From the NCBI GenBank assembly GCA_031290725.1, contig JAITMZ010000162.1:1-7140 (forward strand): a stretch of DNA of 7,140 nt, in the 5' to 3' direction. The notes under the pieces are model-generated. The model saw nothing but the letters and a program-made list of their open reading frames with translations. It was not told the origin of the DNA and searched no databases. This DNA is from Spirochaetaceae bacterium. GTDB lineage: Bacteria; Spirochaetota; Spirochaetia; Treponematales; Treponemataceae. A program made the translations under genes and the position numbers. The stretch's first letter is position 1. The number at the start of each line of letters is the position of its first letter. Shown here one piece after another: positions 6,316 to 7,140 of the stretch.

Positions 6316-6344
6316 AGTATACCTCTTTTTAGCCAAATTGTCAA
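6316..6344 (-). promoter_or_regulatory. Near-consensus sigma-70 promoter of the nuclease-like gene
   Basis: On the minus strand TTGACA (6344-6339), 17 bases, then TATACT (6321-6316): a perfect -35, ideal spacing and a five-of-six -10. Transcription should start near 6309, giving a leader of about 18 nt that contains the GGAGG site. The promoter abuts the terminator of the upstream lipoprotein gene. No operator dyad was seen across it, so expression may be strong and constitutive. Confidence 0.88.
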
Positions 6345-6346
6345 GC

Positions 6347-6385
6347 ATAAAACAAAAGCGGCGGCCTCCGTTGCCGGAGACCGCC
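6347..6385 (-). terminator. Intrinsic terminator of the lipoprotein gene
   Basis: On the minus strand GCGGTCTCCG, a 4-base loop and CGGAGGCCGC form a 10-bp stem (6384-6375 with 6370-6361), extended by one G-C pair at its base. A CGC and the T-rich run TTTTGTTTTA follow. The two arms are identical to those of the terminator at 5387-5416, and only the loop and flanks differ. It lies about 30 bases past the lipoprotein stop. Confidence 0.75.
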
Positions 6386-6415
6386 CGCCGCGCCTTGGCG
6401 TGAGCCTTGAGGCTG

Positions 6416-7114
6416 TTAGTCTTCGGGGCCTGACTTTTCGATTGGGTATGTTTCTTTCCACACCACCGCGTCATTCGCGCCGTAGACCGTTATCGTTTCT
6501 GAGCCGGTTCTGACCCAGGAACTGTTGTCGCCTGTCTCCGTGGTGTTTGACGTATAGATGATTTTTGCCGCACCGCTGTCTTTGACCACAGTAATCCCAT
6601 AGGCATAGGCATCCTTCTGGGTGAACGCGCCGCCGCTCACGCCGGTTGTTGAACGGGATTGCCTCCAAACGCTTCCCGCCGCCGCCGTTCCACTGGTGCC
6701 CACTATAGGCGTCTTGGCTGCTATGTCGAGATTCATGGTCCTATGGGTTGTGGACCAACTGTCATGTACGGATGCCGTAACCGTTCCCGTTAGGCCTTCG
6801 GTTATGGCTGTGTCGCCTACAAAATCGAGCGACGTCGCAGTCTTTTCGGCACCCTCGTCCTTGTCCGCCGCACTTCGCACCGTCTCGAGGAATCTTATGT
6901 TTAAGCTGCCCAAAATCGCCTCATACAGCGTTTTCGCCGCAGTCTCATTGCTTACCCAAGTGCCTCCCGACTTGTCAGGCAGGTCGCCTACTGCGGGGGC
7001 TTTGACTGTGGGGTCGCCGCCGCCGTCATCGCCGTTTGAGCACCCCGCCAGCGCCATTCCGAATACCAGCGCCAGCGCCAACATTCCCACGAAAAGAACA
7101 TTTTTCTTTGCCAT
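6416..7114 (-). CDS. Predicted lipoprotein of unknown function, treponeme-style signal peptide
   Basis: This 232-residue protein has a clear lipoprotein signal: AKKN at the N-terminus, a hydrophobic run at 6-22 and the lipobox LAGC with acceptor Cys25. A flexible SNGDDGGGD linker follows, so the mature protein (about 208 residues) should be membrane-anchored and face the periplasm or cell surface. The body is rich in Thr, Ser, Ala and Gly, with alternating short hydrophobic stretches (TVTASVHDSW, YAYGITVV, AKIIYTSN, SETITVYG) that suggest beta structure. There are no cysteines besides Cys25 and no enzyme motif I recognise. ATG 7114 is chosen because GGAGG (7120-7124) sits five bases upstream; the ATG at 7126 lies before this site. 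Its promoter is outside the window. I do not recognise the family. Confidence 0.82.
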   Translation of the reverse strand: MAKKNVLFVGMLALALVFGMALAGCSNGDDGGGDPTVKAPAVGDLPDKSGGTWVSNETAAKTLYEAILGSLNIRFLETVRSAADKDEGAEKTATSLDFVGDTAITEGLTGTVTASVHDSWSTTHRTMNLDIAAKTPIVGTSGTAAAGSVWRQSRSTTGVSGGAFTQKDAYAYGITVVKDSGAAKIIYTSNTTETGDNSSWVRTGSETITVYGANDAVVWKETYPIEKSGPED

Positions 7115-7119
7115 AATAA

Positions 7120-7124
7120 CCTCC
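7120..7124 (-). promoter_or_regulatory. Ribosome binding site fixing the lipoprotein start
   Basis: GGAGG on the minus strand, five bases (TTATT) before ATG 7114. Spacing and sequence match the site of the downstream nuclease-like gene, and this choice puts the signal peptide start at MAKKN. Confidence 0.8.
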
Positions 7125-7140
7125 AATGGTTTTTGGCAAA

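Noticed and set aside
6049..6403. Plus-strand open frames with repeated Cys/Phe-rich peptides
   Set aside because: They are antisense translations of the 33-bp repeats. The minus-strand frame has the promoter, ribosome binding site and nuclease domain.
6292..6474. Longer N-terminus for the nuclease-like protein from 6474
   Set aside because: It would run through the lipoprotein terminator and the promoter. The added residues are basic and unlike the rest, and the ATG at 6291 has a strong GGAGG.

Overview
The window looks like a spirochaete chromosome, most likely a Treponema-type bacterium. The clues are a short lipoprotein leader of a style common in gut treponemes (hydrophobic run ending LAGC, then an SNGDDGG linker) and an mcsA-mcsB-clpC cluster in a moderately GC-rich genome. 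The genus is inference from style, not from a database match.

The left part (1-5342) is read on the plus strand. It opens inside a LolC/LolE-family permease (lipoprotein-releasing ABC transporter). A 96-base gap with two inverted repeats follows, then three tightly packed genes: mcsA (zinc-finger/UVR activator), mcsB (protein-arginine-kinase homologue, 4-base overlap with mcsA) and clpC (Hsp100 unfoldase for ClpP, 2-base gap). In Firmicutes these proteins mark damaged proteins with phospho-arginine and feed them to ClpCP. Here no ctsR repressor gene lies between the permease and mcsA. The McsB kinase domain has lost the residues that define the active site (NEED motif, catalytic Cys, second catalytic Glu, two nucleotide-binding Arg), although the fold and C-terminal domain are well kept. 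The simplest reading is a pseudokinase that may serve as a ClpC adaptor.

The right part (5479-7114) is read on the minus strand, convergent with clpC. It holds two single-gene units: a lipoprotein of unknown function (6416-7114) and, downstream of it, a coiled-coil protein with a PD-(D/E)XK nuclease-like C-terminus (5479-6291). The nuclease-like gene has its own near-perfect sigma-70 promoter, and its coiled coil is built on four near-identical 33-bp tandem repeats (an 11-residue, hendecad unit). Each of the two genes ends in an intrinsic terminator, and the two terminators have identical 10-base stem arms.

No tRNA, rRNA, CRISPR array, transposase or insertion sequence was seen.
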